A DNA stretch of 64,000 nt from Flaccisagitta enflata (lineage: Eukaryota; Chaetognatha; Sagittoidea; Aphragmophora). A program made the position numbers and the translations under genes. Shown one piece after another: positions 36,654-47,726 of this stretch. Position 1 is the stretch's first letter. Each line of letters starts with the position of its first letter. Below the pieces are notes generated by a model that was not told the origin of the DNA, ran no database searches, and saw only the letters and a program-made list of their open reading frames with translations. Where the stretch lies: contig OZ231126.1 of assembly GCA_965153355.1 (NCBI GenBank), positions 64,976,001-65,040,000 on the forward strand, in the 5' to 3' direction.

Positions 36654-36681
36654 GTCGTGCGCGTGAAAGAGAAAAAACCCA

Positions 36682-36895
36682 ATGAAGAAGAAGAAGGAGA
36701 AGGAGAAGGAGAAGGAGAAGGAGAAGGAGAAGGAGAAGGAGAAGAAGAAGAAGAAGAAGAAGGAGAAGAAGAAGAAGAAGAAAAAAAAAAAGAAAAAGAA
36801 GAAGATGAAAAAGAAGAAAAAAAAGGGGGAAAAAAGAAGAAAAAGAAGAAATGAAGATGAAGGAAAAAAGATAATAGAGAAAAAATATTGAAGAA
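36682..36895. repeat. (GAAGGA)n / (GAA)n purine tract in the B-C intron
   Basis: GAGAAGGAGAAGGA hexamers grading into AAGAAG and poly-A-rich purines, starting about 30 bp after the exon B donor. Confidence 0.93.
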
Positions 36896-36930
36896 TAAGA
36901 AGATGATAGGAAGTGGAAGTAGTGGTAGAA

Positions 36931-37095
36931 CAAGGCCGGACGGGTGGGCAGGGGCGGAAATGCGCATTTTCCCACTTTTCAACTCGAGCGTGACGGACCA
37001 ACCAATTAGCCAACCAACCAACTAACCGACCGACCCACCGACCAACGGACAGACGGACAAAGCCTCTTATAGAGTTGCGTGTCCGCAACTCAAAA
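36931..37095 (+). mobile_element. Family A element, GTTGCGGAC subtype
   Basis: CAAGGCCGGACGGGTGGGCAG, GGGGCGGAAATGCGCATTTT, TTCAACTCGAGCGTGACGG, a GACC core, CAAAGCCTCTTATAGAGTTG, GTGTCCGCAACT and CAAAA. The left end has a short deletion over the ATACACGG part. Confidence 0.8.
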
Positions 37096-37213
37096 GAAGA
37101 AACACCAAAAAATGAAGTAAAAAAAAAAAGATAAAAGGGGAAGATGAAGATGGGTTTGTCGAGGAGGAAGATAGAAAGGAATGCAAGAAAAAGAAGAAGA
37201 AAACGAAAAAATA

Positions 37214-38371
37214 CCGGGTCATCAGCCTGAGATGCCTGATTATGTTAAGTTTTTTTCTCAGAGATACCATGGAATTCAGATTACTGACTAATTGTCACTT
37301 GAAGAGTATAGAGTGATGTTTTTTGTGTCAAAATTTCACGAACCTGGGTCAAGTGGTTTGGATTCTAAGAAAACATTTCCTTTCTGCCTCAGACCACATT
37401 TTTTTTGGGTTTGGAACTAAAGAACTGTGCATTTTCACTGTGCGCTTATTTTGCAACATTTTGATGCAGGGACATAAGCTTGGTCTTTAATGAAAGATGA
37501 ATTGACCAAATTATGAACCTCTATCAAATCATCTTTCATTCTGGACTACACCGTCTTTAGATCGGACTGTGAAATGCAAAACCTTTATAGCTTCTAAACC
37601 ACTAGGAAAAAAGTCATGAAATTTTTAGTGAATATTGGTAACATGTGACGGTTTTTTAATGTAAAAACTCAGATCATAATATAGAAAAGGTGAGGTGGAA
37701 AAAAACAATGAAAGAAAACCCATTTTTAATCAAGATGAATTTTTCTTTATTTTCCTATGATGGAGTTGTCTTGATCTGCTTGAAATTGTTTTGCTTTTCT
37801 ACAAAAACTCTAGGATTTATTTTCGATGAGAAATGTTAACCAATATATTATCGATTTGCTACATATTTTTAGAAAAGAAAATAGCACTTTTCAAAAAAAA
37901 CAGGTAAAAAAAAACAATTTTGCCCAAAAATGGATGTTCTTTCAATATTTTGTTTTCCCCTCACCTTTTCTATACTATGATCTGAGCTTTGACATGCAAA
38001 AACCGTCACATGTTACCAATATTCACTGAAAATTTCATGACTTTTTTCTTAGTAGTTTAGGAGCTATAAAGGTTTTGCATTTCACAGTCCGATCCGAAGA
38101 CGGTGTAATTTCATGTTTCCAGCTCAAAATAATGAAGAAAAGAAGCAAATTTGAAAATGCGCTCTCTGACAATTTTTATCAAAAATTCTGATATTGAGAA
38201 AAGATAAGTTTTTACATAATAAGCTTGTAAAACCCAAACCACTTGACCTGGGATGATGAAATTTTGAAACAAAAAACGTAAATGTATACTCTTTAAGAGA
38301 AAACCAAGTAGAAATTCGAGATCCATGGCATCTCTGAGTAAAAGCTTAAAAGAGTCCGGCTGATGGCCCGG
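37214..38371. mobile_element. Element E with MITE D nested inside
   Basis: CCGGGTCATCAGCCTGAGATG at the left is inverted at the right (GAGTCCGGCTGATGGCCCGG). TA flanks both ends. The arms continue (TTCACGAACCTGGGTCAAGTGG / CCACTTGACCTGGGATGATG). The insertion at 37549-38105 sits in the centre. Confidence 0.75.
37549..38105. mobile_element. MITE D, copy 2
   Basis: CACCGTCTTTAGATCGGACTG and the inverted CAGTCCGATCCGAAGACGGTG, TA on both sides, 557 bp, same inner arms as 25750-26293. Confidence 0.85.
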
Positions 38372-38382
38372 TAGAAGAAAAA

Positions 38383-38632
38383 CAAGTGACGCGGGGTCAC
38401 AATATCGTTGCGGACGGGTGGGCAGGGGGCATCCAACCCCCATCAACACCCTAACACTCAAACATACACAAAAAGTATCGCAAACGCTCGTTTTCCCACT
38501 TTTCAACTCGATCACCATGACGGACCAATGGACCAACGGACCGACGGACCAACGGAGCGACGGACCGACGGACCTATGGACCAACGGACTGACGGACAAA
38601 GCCTCTTATAGAGTTGCGTGTCTGCAACTAAA
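38383..38632 (+). mobile_element. Family A element, GTTGCGGAC subtype with ACACCC insert
   Basis: CAAGTGACGCGGGGTCAC, GTTGCGGACGGGTGGGCAGG, GGGCATCCAACCCCCATCAA, TTTCAACTCGATCACCATG, a (GGACCAAC)n core, then AGTTGCGTGTCTGCAACT and AAAG. A related copy is at 56038-56166. Confidence 0.8.
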
Positions 38633-38904
38633 GAATAAGAAATAGGAAAAAGGGAAAAAGGAAGAGAGTCGTTAGCTGGCAACTGAGATACCGCGAGAAC
38701 CTTCCTCTTTTATTCGGTTTTCCACGTCTAGGGCATTTCCCTCCATCTTTTTTTGATGATTCAATTTTAATCTGCCCAACCTATTGGAATTTTATGAAAG
38801 ACGTCGCTATTTCATTTTTTATATTCCAAAATGACGGATCTCAATAGACTTTAGAATCCATCTGTTGTAGCTAGATTTTCAATCACTGGCGACAATACTA
38901 TCTA

Positions 38905-39499
38905 GGAAATAAATATACGGACACCTAACCATCATTATAGCAGCTAAACTGTAACAATCAATTCAAAAATGAAAGAAGATCAACAAACTATGACAAATTA
39001 TCTTTCATTCAAGACCAAGCGGAGGTCCGCAGCTCAAACCGTTTTCATTTGACAGTGTTTTGGAGAGAAACTGTCATTTTACTAAGATAACATTTGAGGG
39101 TTTCAGTTCAAATCTTCAAAGGACAACCTATATTGAAAGAGCTCTCAAATCTAAACGGATTGGCCAAAATCATTTTGCTTGGTCTTGTTAGATCACATTT
39201 TTTACAAATTTTTTGACTATTGAAAATATTGAACACTGCAGGTAATCATATTGCTCTAAAATTATCTAATATCAGTACAAAACCAAACCGATGAAATGAT
39301 TTTTTTGGTGCTTGTTGAGAAATTAAGGATACAATGATTTAGGTTGAAAAATCATAAACCAATCCCGTGGAAACTCAAAACAGAAGCAGTTCATAGATCA
39401 AAATACCATAAATGACTAGATATTGATTCATTTGAACATACATTTCACTCAGTGAGTGGTAAGACTGATTTTTCTCCAGCTGTCCATATATTTATTTCC
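38905..39499. mobile_element. Repeat G, copy 2 (uninterrupted)
   Basis: GGAAATAAATATACGGACA at the left is inverted as TGTCCATATATTTATTTCC at the right, and TA flanks both. It is 595 bp. It serves as the empty-site reference for the family A insertion at 33303. Confidence 0.75.
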
Positions 39500-39559
39500 T
39501 AGATAGTAGAATACAACAGGAACATTCCCATTAAAGGCTACTTTTCATTTCTGAACATA

Positions 39560-39915
39560 CCTGGCATGGCCTTGTGCGGCCACATTACAGCCACCGCCCA
39601 GCCAAATTTTGCTTATCCCTGCCCTTGCCAATCCACATGCGACTACTTATTGACCGTGTATCCAGCCTTGTTTCTTCCTCTGTTTATATCACTCACCTAT
39701 CGGTTTTCATTGATGAGCCCAGTTCAACAAACCATCTTAAGGAGAAACCGGGCCAGGAACACAGCTACCCTACTCGCTTGCGAGTGTGCCAGAGGCAGTC
39801 ATAAAAAAGCTTATTAAAAGCTAAAGCATTTGGGCACTAATTAAGAAGCGTCCGTGAGCCCACAGAGTGACAAACCAAAAGAGCGACCGACCAAGCAACC
39901 GACTGACCAACTGAC
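39560..39915. mobile_element. Two degraded family A pieces in opposite orientation
   Basis: 39560-39673 in reverse reads CAAGGCTGGATACACGGTCA, AGTCGCATGTGGATTGGC. 39748-39915 forward reads GGGCCAGGAACACAGCTACC, CTCGCTTGCGAGTGTGCCAG, with a GACC core but no terminal hairpin. Confidence 0.6.
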
Positions 39916-40169
39916 AACCACCATAAACCTTCTGTCGTTGATATTTTGAACCATTTGCCTTTTTTTGCGCACATCTGGCAGCTCTCGCTGAAATGGCCTT
40001 CTTAATATATCGAAAGTAAATCTCTTTCTCTCATTCTTCCGATCTCCCTAATCTTTTTTTTTCTCTTATTTTCTCTCTTTTTCTCACTCTCTCTGTCTCT
40101 GTTCAACCCTGTTCATCTCTATCTGTCGTCTACCCCTGCTTGCCTCTGTCTCTGACTGGCTCAGTCTCA

Positions 40170-40170
<1 letters not shown>

Positions 40171-40263
<93 letters not shown>
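40171..40263. repeat. (CT)n upstream of the exon C acceptor
   Basis: Perfect (CT)n of about 92 bp, 28 bp before the acceptor ATTTTCCAG at 40283-40291. It serves as an extended pyrimidine tract. Confidence 0.95.
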
Positions 40264-40266
<3 letters not shown>

Positions 40267-40291
40267 CCTTTCACTCCCATCTATTTTCCAG

Positions 40292-40408
40292 GGAATCCTT
40301 CGGTATTTCCCACGAAGAATTTTTATTAGCGATCGGGAATAACAAATTGGAGGAGATAAATAATCCCGGAAATAGCGGAAGTCTCTTCTATAAATCAGAA
40401 AACGGCAG
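40292..40408 (+). CDS. Exon C: PIP kinase glycine-rich loop
   Basis: A 117-bp exon between TCTATTTTCCAG and the strong donor GGCAG|GTGAGG, phase 2 at both ends. With the Arg completed at the junction, it encodes ESFGISHEEFLLAIGNN, then KLEEINNPGNSGSLFYKSEN and GR/S. This is the PIPK sequence FGI...DYL.S......L.ELSNPG.SGSLFY.S.D.., the nucleotide-binding loop region, and it is closer to type I PIP5K than to PIP4K or PIKfyve-type enzymes. The enzyme family phosphorylates phosphoinositides, typically PI4P to PI(4,5)P2 at membranes. The exon stops just before the expected FIIKT strand that holds the catalytic lysine. No continuing exon is identified in the rest of the window. Confidence 0.88.
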
Positions 40409-40530
40409 GTGAGGACGGGCTATGAAAGGGGGTAGTGGGTGTTTTCTTTTACTGCTTTTTTTTCTCTTCATGCCAGTTGCGGTTTCGCCCTTGATTTTCT
40501 TTCGTTTTACATAAACGATGGAAGACGAAT

Positions 40531-40761
<231 letters not shown>

Positions 40762-41275
40762 AGAAATACAACAGCCCACTGCAAAATGTCAATTGCTGAA
40801 ATCAACAAATATTCGTCATTTCAACCCTTCAGCATTGACCCCTTGTCAACTATTGATTTTTTTCATACTTGATGACAAGACATGTGGTCGGGGGCACTGA
40901 GCTCTAATCTCTAATCTCCTGATCAGTTTTTAGTTGCTTGCCGGATGCTAAGCGACTCTATAAGAGAGTGTTTCCATAGTGGAGGAAAGAAGGATGGTAA
41001 CTTTGGATGACGCGAGATCGGCCGAAAGAGCGTTTTCTGATCATTACTACCCGTGCCAAATTTCATCCATTAAAGGCGGATTTCCATGATTGTCAATAAA
41101 GATGAAAACATAATCACATGAGGGGACCTATGTTTTAAATTCATTAGGCGTATTTCCGTTACTCTCGGATCCGTTATGGCAGGGTATAACTGTAGTTGTT
41201 GGCCGTGCATCCGGCCATCTTTTGGGTGACAGAAAAAAAAATGTAAATCAAGTCAAATTAAGTAGTACTTTGGAC

Positions 41276-41623
41276 CAAGGCCGGGCGATTCGTATTGGGT
41301 ATTGTATTGTATTTACAATACTCGTAAGTATTGGGTTTACCCAATACTTACTATGGTAATTGTTATTTTCCCAATACAATACAATACAACAAATTTTTTT
41401 TGAGAAAATAGTAAAATTCTTAGGAACGTCAAACAGACAGGTGAAAAATAAAAGTAGGGAAGAAGAAGAGGATAAGGTATGGTGGATGAGGAGAGATCGA
41501 TTTTTTAAGAAGTGCAGAAAAAAAGTGAAAAAGAAGAGGATGAGGTCTGGAAGATGAAGAGGATGAGGACGAGGAAAGATCGATTTTCCATCAGATCTAA
41601 TCCTTGGTCAGTACACTCAAGGG

Positions 41624-41670
<47 letters not shown>

Positions 41671-42002
41671 GCACACACACACACACACAAACAGGGACAA
41701 ACACAGACAAAGAGACTTACCTAAAGAAGCAAAGATAAAAAATATATGAAAAAAAAATATTGATAGATATATGACAGTTAGAATAAACATTCAAAATTTT
41801 TTTTTTGATCAAGCATATAAAAAATGAGTTATTTAAGATTCAACAAAGATTCTTTATTAAGTGAATTAAAATATTGTTACGTATTAGGTACAATTCTTTA
41901 CGATATTGTATTGTATTGGTATTGTATTCTATTGGCCTAATACTTTGAAAAATTGTATAGCGTATTGTTTTGTTAAAGAAAATGCAAAATTGCCCGGGCT
42001 TG
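41276..42002. mobile_element. hAT-like non-autonomous element J
   Basis: CAAGGCCGGGCGATT and the inverted AATTGCCCGGGCTTG are flanked by a perfect 8-bp duplication, CTTTGGAC (41268-41275 and 42003-42010). The inner arms are TATTGTATTG-rich. The centre has (GA)n and GAAGAGGATGAG, with no transposase. The hAT assignment follows from the 8-bp duplication and short inverted ends. Confidence 0.85.
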
Positions 42003-42437
42003 CTTTGGACTGATAACATTGATTCAGATCATAAAGAGTGAATATCTAGATATCAAGTATCACCCCTGGGGTTAAATAGAAATCACTATGATTTCAATAA
42101 AATTTTATTCAATTAGCAAAAATTAAATAAAAAAGAAAAAAGAAAAGATTGAAAATAGTCTCAATGCTGAATATGGGTAATACTGTATTGTTAGTGAAAT
42201 CGCACCGACGTAATGCTCCAGTAACAGTTGACTGTTTTAACAGTCCCTAATGACGCAAGTGAGAATTTAGCAAACATCGATCGATCCTCTTCAACCATCA
42301 TGCATGGTTTGGGGCGCTACCAAGTGGCGTGCAGGTGCGACACATCCAATTAGGATGACAAGCCAGAAGTAGCGTCACTTGAATCCTTCTCAAAGCCAAG
42401 TGGTTGAACTATTCAAAGCGCGACAGACTCAAAGATA

Positions 42438-42932
42438 CCCTGCCATCAATAACAACCGTAACAAAACCTTTAATGTGTTTAGAATATTTATATTGAAGAA
42501 TTCTGCTTTGTTTTTTCTAAAAGCACAAGATTTACCATTTTTTGGTCCAAAATGCATAGCTCTTGCTCAAACGGTTTGACCAGGACACCTTTTTGAATGA
42601 AAAAGTTTTAGAGATTTTGTTAATTGTCAAAAAAATTTAAAAATTGTAGAAAATTAATATTTCAACAAGTAATCTTGACCGATCTAGTCTTTTATATTCA
42701 ATTTGCATGAATTTAAAATGGTTTTTACGTTAAAAATTGCGTAAAAATGATGTATTTAAGGAAAACCTCAACAAATTTGGAATTGATATGGAAACCAAAC
42801 CAGCGCTTTGAAATTTTGCATGGAAAAATGGTAGATTATGTGCTTTCAGATGATACAAAGCAGAATTCCTCGTTATGAATACTTCAAGCATGAAAAAGCT
42901 ATCTTTCGTTACAGTTGTGTCTGATGACAGGG
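42438..42932. mobile_element. MITE-like element K2
   Basis: CCCTGCCATCAATAACAACCG and the inverted GTTGTGTCTGATGACAGGG are flanked by TA. The inner arms share GAATTCTGCTTTGT and AAAGCACA. It is 495 bp. Confidence 0.7.
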
Positions 42933-43115
42933 TACAGACAAACATGACCTCCCGAAGAGGAGATTGGGGAACCCCCTCTCTACTCCACCCGCCAAAACAA
43001 GTCAAAACAAACGATGATTGTGACGGATAAATGGACAGACAATGAGATGGATGGATCTCATCAAGAGAAAGCAAATTTGAATATTCGTGAGTTGGATACA
43101 GAGAAAAGGTTAATA

Positions 43116-43481
43116 TAAGGTGTGAACCCCTGAAAACTGTAGCACCCCCACCTACAGCTCTAGCCAATTAGATTAAAAACATTTTAAAGGTAGAGTCAGA
43201 ATGTTTATATCAATGCAAGTGGCATCACCAGAGAAATTTTTTTATGTTTCTTTTTAAGTCAAGATATAGCTTAATAAAGCACTGAAATTAACTATTATTA
43301 AAAGTTCATAAAATCAAAGATTTTTTATTATAATTTGAGACTGGAATGGAAATTGCAAAATCGCTCTGGTAGCGCCACTTATACAGTAACAAACTTTGAT
43401 TAGCAACATCCACTTCATTATTTATCACTGTAGTTTGATCTGTAAGGGGGGTGCTACAGTTTTAGGGGGGTTCACATCTTA
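43116..43481. mobile_element. MITE-like element K
   Basis: TAAGGTGTGAACCCCTGAAA, ACTGTAGCACCCCC at the left is inverted at the right (GGGGGGTGCTACAGTTTTAG, GGGGTTCACATCTTA). TA flanks both ends. It is 366 bp. Confidence 0.7.
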
Positions 43482-43505
43482 TATTTCTCCTTCCTCTGTA
43501 CACAG

Positions 43506-43577
43506 ATTGCACCATCGTGTTTGGGGATGCGAAAACGCACGTAATCACCAGCAAGACTCAGGGCGTTGATTCTAAAG
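43506..43577 (+). other. Possible 72-bp exon, strand uncertain
   Basis: The acceptor TTCCTCTGTACACAG and donor AAAG|GTAACG bound a locally GC-richer segment. On the + strand, phase 1, it reads CTIVFGDAKTHVITSKTQGV. On the - strand the same bases read NALSLAGDYVRFRIPKHDGA, also behind a possible acceptor (TTACCTTTAG). Its phase does not continue exon C and it has no PIPK motif, so it would need an intervening exon or belong to another gene. Confidence 0.25.
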
Positions 43578-43659
43578 GTAACGATAAATATTCATCATGC
43601 CGAAAATGGGGAAGATCCATGGAGTCACAGCAAGTACTGAACTGACGGAGGAAAGGAAA

Positions 43660-43725
43660 GGCGGGGGGAGGGGGGGGGGGAAGTGAGCCGAGTGTGGGTA
43701 AGTTTGGGGAAGGGGGGGGGGGTAG
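43660..43725. repeat. G-rich runs
   Basis: GCGGGGGGAGGGGGGGGGGG and AAGGGGGGGGGGTAG, with four or more G-runs on this strand and therefore potential G-quadruplex formation. Confidence 0.6.
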
Positions 43726-43874
43726 AAATAAACACAATAAAAGGCGAAGGGAGATTCGAGGGGAGAAATAACTTTGTATCTGATAGTTAAAAGCCAATAG
43801 CGCTCTTCCTAATCATTTTCATCACAACGCCAGAGTCGAAGAAGAGATCATCATCGCTATCAACATCATTATCT

Positions 43875-43876
<2 letters not shown>

Positions 43877-43948
<72 letters not shown>

Positions 43949-43975
43949 AACAATAACAATAACAATAACAATAAT

Positions 43976-44023
<48 letters not shown>

Positions 44024-44069
44024 AACAATAACAATAACAATAACAATAACAACAACAACAACAACAACT
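43877..44069. repeat. (AAC)n / (AATAAC)n compound microsatellite
   Basis: AAC repeats are interrupted twice by AATAAC blocks (about 43946-43977 and 44022-44050), in the pattern AAC-AATAAC-AAC-AATAAC-AAC. Confidence 0.97.
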
Positions 44070-44897
44070 AGTGTTTATGGCAATTTTATCTTCTCTTGGC
44101 CTTCGTTAAGGGACTAACCACAGAGAAGGTGCTACGATAGTGTTTTGCATAAGGGATAGGCTAAAAATCTGTTTCCATTTTACAGTTTAGATACTAGTAG
44201 CTATCCTATACTCAAAATGAGAAGCAATCAACAGCTTCCACATCCCTAGCTACAACAGGTAAAATTTCATCAAGCTGGGCCGACTTGAAGTAAGCTATTC
44301 ATACATTTTTTTTGCATTTGTGCTGTGCTTCCTCCATCTCTGCCTCTCCCCCTCCCAAACTTTCAGACCCAGATCCCAGCCACAAGGCCAAAAGAGATAT
44401 GTCGTCAGCCAAAACCATAGCGTGATAAGAGGGCAAAACGCGGGCGTGGTCGCGTTTTTTTCACCATAGCCCCTCAAGAAAGAAGCATGATCAGATGCTT
44501 AGGACTATATGTTTTTCTCCTTTCTGCATAAGTACCCCGTGATAGTGTTCTTTGTCTTCATATGTGATCACGTTTGGAATCTATCTTTCTTTTTGCTTTT
44601 TTTTTCAACTGTCGCCATTGTTAGTTAAACGTTATAGACATGCGACTAGGTTGGTCGGTTATGCATTCATCAATATCGCGAAATTTGTCATGATTTTGAT
44701 ATAAAAGTGCATTATCATTTTCACAATCATCATCATCATCGCAATCATCATCATCATCATCGTAACCATCATCATCATCATCATCGTCTTCATCATCAAA
44801 AATGGTGCGCTTTGTGTACAGTTACGATCATTTGAAACATGTTGATAATCACGATCTTATTAGTCTTAGGTAGCTTTCAGTTCCAGACAGGGTCTGT
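44070..44897. other. No gene; (ATC)n near the end
   Basis: 44727-44797 is an imperfect ATC repeat. The rest has no recognised feature. A 60-codon minus frame at 44295-44477 has no motif. Confidence 0.45.
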
Positions 44898-45000
44898 TTT
44901 TAGATGCGTCCGTCAGGAACGCATCTCTATAAGAGGGTCTGTCCGTCCGTCTGTCCGTCCGTCCATCCGTCCGTCTGTATGTCCGTTACGCAAGTGCAAA
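44898..45000 (-). mobile_element. Family A 3'-end half, GATGCG subtype
   Basis: TTTTTAGATGCGTCCGTCAG, GAACGCATCTCTATAAGAGG, a GTCC core, TTACGCAAGTGCAAAAACCGC. The hairpin arms are AGATGCGT and ACGCATCT. Confidence 0.7.
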
Positions 45001-45102
45001 AACCGCATTTCTCGGCTGTTTTTGGCCACTGTGAGATTCTATACTGAAACAAATGATCAAACAACATGTTTTGAGAGCCTTCTTTACCACTTACTACGTG
45101 AA

Positions 45103-45498
45103 TCAAAAAAAAAAAAAGCCGCACCCTTTTGTAGCTGAGTGGAAGAGACACAAAAAATTAATTTAAGCTTTTTTTGTTCAACTGATTTTGAAGATTTTTC
45201 AATTTTCTTTCATTCTAGACCAACCCCAGGTCTGTATCTCAAACCGTTTAGGAGATAGAGCTTGCCAAAGTGAACCTCTCTTTTGCAAAAATGCTCATTT
45301 TTCAATAGGATTGCAAAACTGAAAATGGTAATGTTTTACTCTTTTTAATGCCATTTCTAAACAAATAAAGCTAGAAATACCAAATTGGAGCCATATGAAA
45401 GATCTTTTCAAGATCTTCAAAATGGTTTAAGATTTTGTTTAGTTATTTTGAAATTTAGTATAATAAATTGTCATTTAAAAGTGCGGTTTTTTTTTTTT
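45103..45498. mobile_element. Repeat V, copy 2 (uninterrupted)
   Basis: Poly-A then GCCGCACCCTT at the left, AAGTGCGG plus poly-T at the right. The internal order is the same as 18700-19085. It is also structurally similar to 52513-53125 (CAGTGGC-polyA-CCGGAC ends). Confidence 0.55.
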
Positions 45499-45732
45499 AT
45501 TTGCGTAGTAGTCGTTTCACCCATCTGTTTGAACATCTGTCTCTCCATTTATGTCACATGATCAATACACGTAGAGACATGGCCCGGACGCATCGTTGCC
45601 CGGTCGGGCTTGATTCAAACTTGCACATCTTTTTAAAATTTGACGAGGCAGAGCGCCTCCGTATTTGACCAATGGCCTTGTCTCTATTTTGGGGACCCAT
45701 TCTCACTTTACACGTGGCAGTCAGGCATAAAA

Positions 45733-45855
45733 TTTTTAGGTGCGACAAAGGACCTCTATAATAGGCTGTGTCCGTCGGTTGGTTGGTTGGTTGGTCGGTT
45801 GGTCGGTAACGCATTCGTTCGACGATCCACACCGTCGAACCTATTGGCCTACTTG
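45733..45855 (-). mobile_element. Family A element, GGTGCG subtype
   Basis: In reverse: CAAGTAGGCCAATAGGTTCG, ACGGTGTGGATCGTCG, a (GACCAACC)n core, GACACAGCCTATTATAGAGG, TCGCACCT and AAAAA. Confidence 0.8.
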
Positions 45856-45954
45856 TTTTCATTTATTTACAAAATTTCTTCTGGTCCACGAGGGAGTGAG
45901 TGAAGTGAGTGAAGTGAATGAGGCAAGTGAGTAAAGCAAAGGTAGTCAATTTTG

Positions 45955-45956
<2 letters not shown>

Positions 45957-46016
<60 letters not shown>
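45957..46016. repeat. (GA)n microsatellite
   Basis: 60 bp of GA preceded by GAGTGAAGTGAGTGAAGTGA, a short repeat resembling the inner block of repeat P. Confidence 0.95.
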
Positions 46017-46018
<2 letters not shown>

Positions 46019-46274
46019 ATATGCAAGTTGTTTTCAATTTTTACCTAATTCCAAAAACCTTTTCGCTTGCCTTTTTGTTTACAAAACGCGAAAATTTAAA
46101 CTTTTTATGAGGGTGATAGCGTTAGCCTTCGTAGAGCAGATAGAATTGCATAAGACAAATCTTGATAGAGTCTAATTAATGAAACGTGATTTTCCTTGTG
46201 TCCACTTTTCTCCGTCACGTGAACGCGCTAACGTCCGCGTTCTGAACGCGACTAGGCCATTTTTTCTTATGAGG

Positions 46275-46650
46275 AACAACATGGGCCAAAATCACAACTT
46301 ATAGGCCTAAATCTCAGCCTTGAGGCCCCAATCCCAGCCTTCAGACCTAAATCTCAGATCTGGGCCCAAATCTTGGGCAAGAAGACCTGATCTCAGTCTC
46401 AAGGCCTAAAATTCAGTCTCAAGGCCCAAATTTTAGCCTCAAGGCCCAGATATTGACTCATAGGTCCAATTCTCAACCTTGTGACCCAAAGGCCTTTGTC
46501 CCAACCCCAAAGACCCAATAATTTGTCACTATACCCTATGAGCGTGCACATAGGTATCTTTCAGGGCCTCTGCCCCTCTAAGCATCTCTTCCCCATATAC
46601 ATTTACTTAGAGGCATCGGGTAACACTGACCATCTAACATTGAAAAAATT
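46275..46650 (-). mobile_element. Family B element, degraded
   Basis: A ~20-bp minisatellite (GAGGCCTAAATCTCAGCCTT) at 46285-46500, then GGGCCTCTGCCCCTCTAAGC, TTACTTAGAGGCATCGGGTA, CACTGACCATCTAAC. It lacks the left arm. 46651-47202 has no recognised feature. Confidence 0.6.
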
Positions 46651-47514
46651 CCTTGAGATCCGTTGTTGCCGCCAGGCAGAGCACCATTCGAACTGAAACT
46701 ATTTTGACTCTTTCTTTCTTTCTTTCCTTTCCTCCCGAACCTTTTCTCATCGTCTTTCACTCGCTGTTTTTTCTTTTTTAAACTCTTTTTTAACTGCGCT
46801 GAGATAATGTGTTTCGCCTCCTAGTTTAATGGACTTCTCTCTGCACTCGCGAATCGACAAATTGAAAGAGTAAAGAAAAAGTGTAAAAGAAAAAAAAGAG
46901 GGGAGAAAACGGGAGAAAAAAAAATAGAAAAAAAAACTGACGAAGAAAGCGGCGCGATAGTGATGAAGCTCGGACAGCCCAGGATCATAGGAGGGCCAAA
47001 ATTATAAGTGGCTCGCAATTGTTGATGACTACAAATACAACGGGAAGGAAAAAACAAGAGCAGAAAAGAAAGAAGAACAGAGGGGAGATGTGTTTATATT
47101 TCCATCTCTGAGATGATGTAGAGCGGATAAAAGTGAGTAACATAAGACGCCTTCATCAAATTTGAAGGATAGAATCGCTCAGAAGCTAGTGGTTGTGGTT
47201 ATTAGCCTGTACCGAAATGACAATATGCAAAAAAACAATTATTCTCCGACCATCTTGTATTGTACCGGTGTCTCGGGGGTCTGTTAGAGCTATGGAAATG
47301 GTTGTTTAAGGAATTTTACGTCTCCGCGTGGAGACCGGAAGTGACGTCATGAATTAGGCAAATTTTCGCTTTTTTCCTCACTTTCTTAGGTCGAGGGCAG
47401 TTACTATCATAATCTGCATTTATTGTTGGAAGACACCAATTGACTTACTGACTCATACAATAGACAGGAAATATAGTGATACTTGACTGAAAAAGTAAGT
47501 GGCGGCGGTTAAGG

Positions 47515-47552
47515 AGGAGGAGGAGGAGGAGGAGGAGGAGGAGGAGGAGGAG
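47515..47552. repeat. (GGA)n microsatellite
   Basis: GGAGGA repeat, followed at 47643-47745 by (GA)n and GACAGAGA variants. Confidence 0.95.
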
Positions 47553-47641
47553 GTGGAGCGCTTATTAATAGAAAGAGACATGGACAACATCTCACTTTAA
47601 TTTCTTGAACTATTCTTTTTTATATGGCCTACGGAGGAAGA

Positions 47642-47726
<85 letters not shown>

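Noticed and set aside
43504-43577. Placing the candidate exon directly after exon C in the kinase
   Set aside because: The phase required by exon C gives a stop (TGA) before the donor, and the open phase does not match.
44785-44830. A VFIIKNGALCVQ reading after the (ATC)n tract as the missing kinase lysine strand
   Set aside because: The FII comes from the CATCATC microsatellite. There is no acceptor in the right phase and the following residues do not match PIPK.
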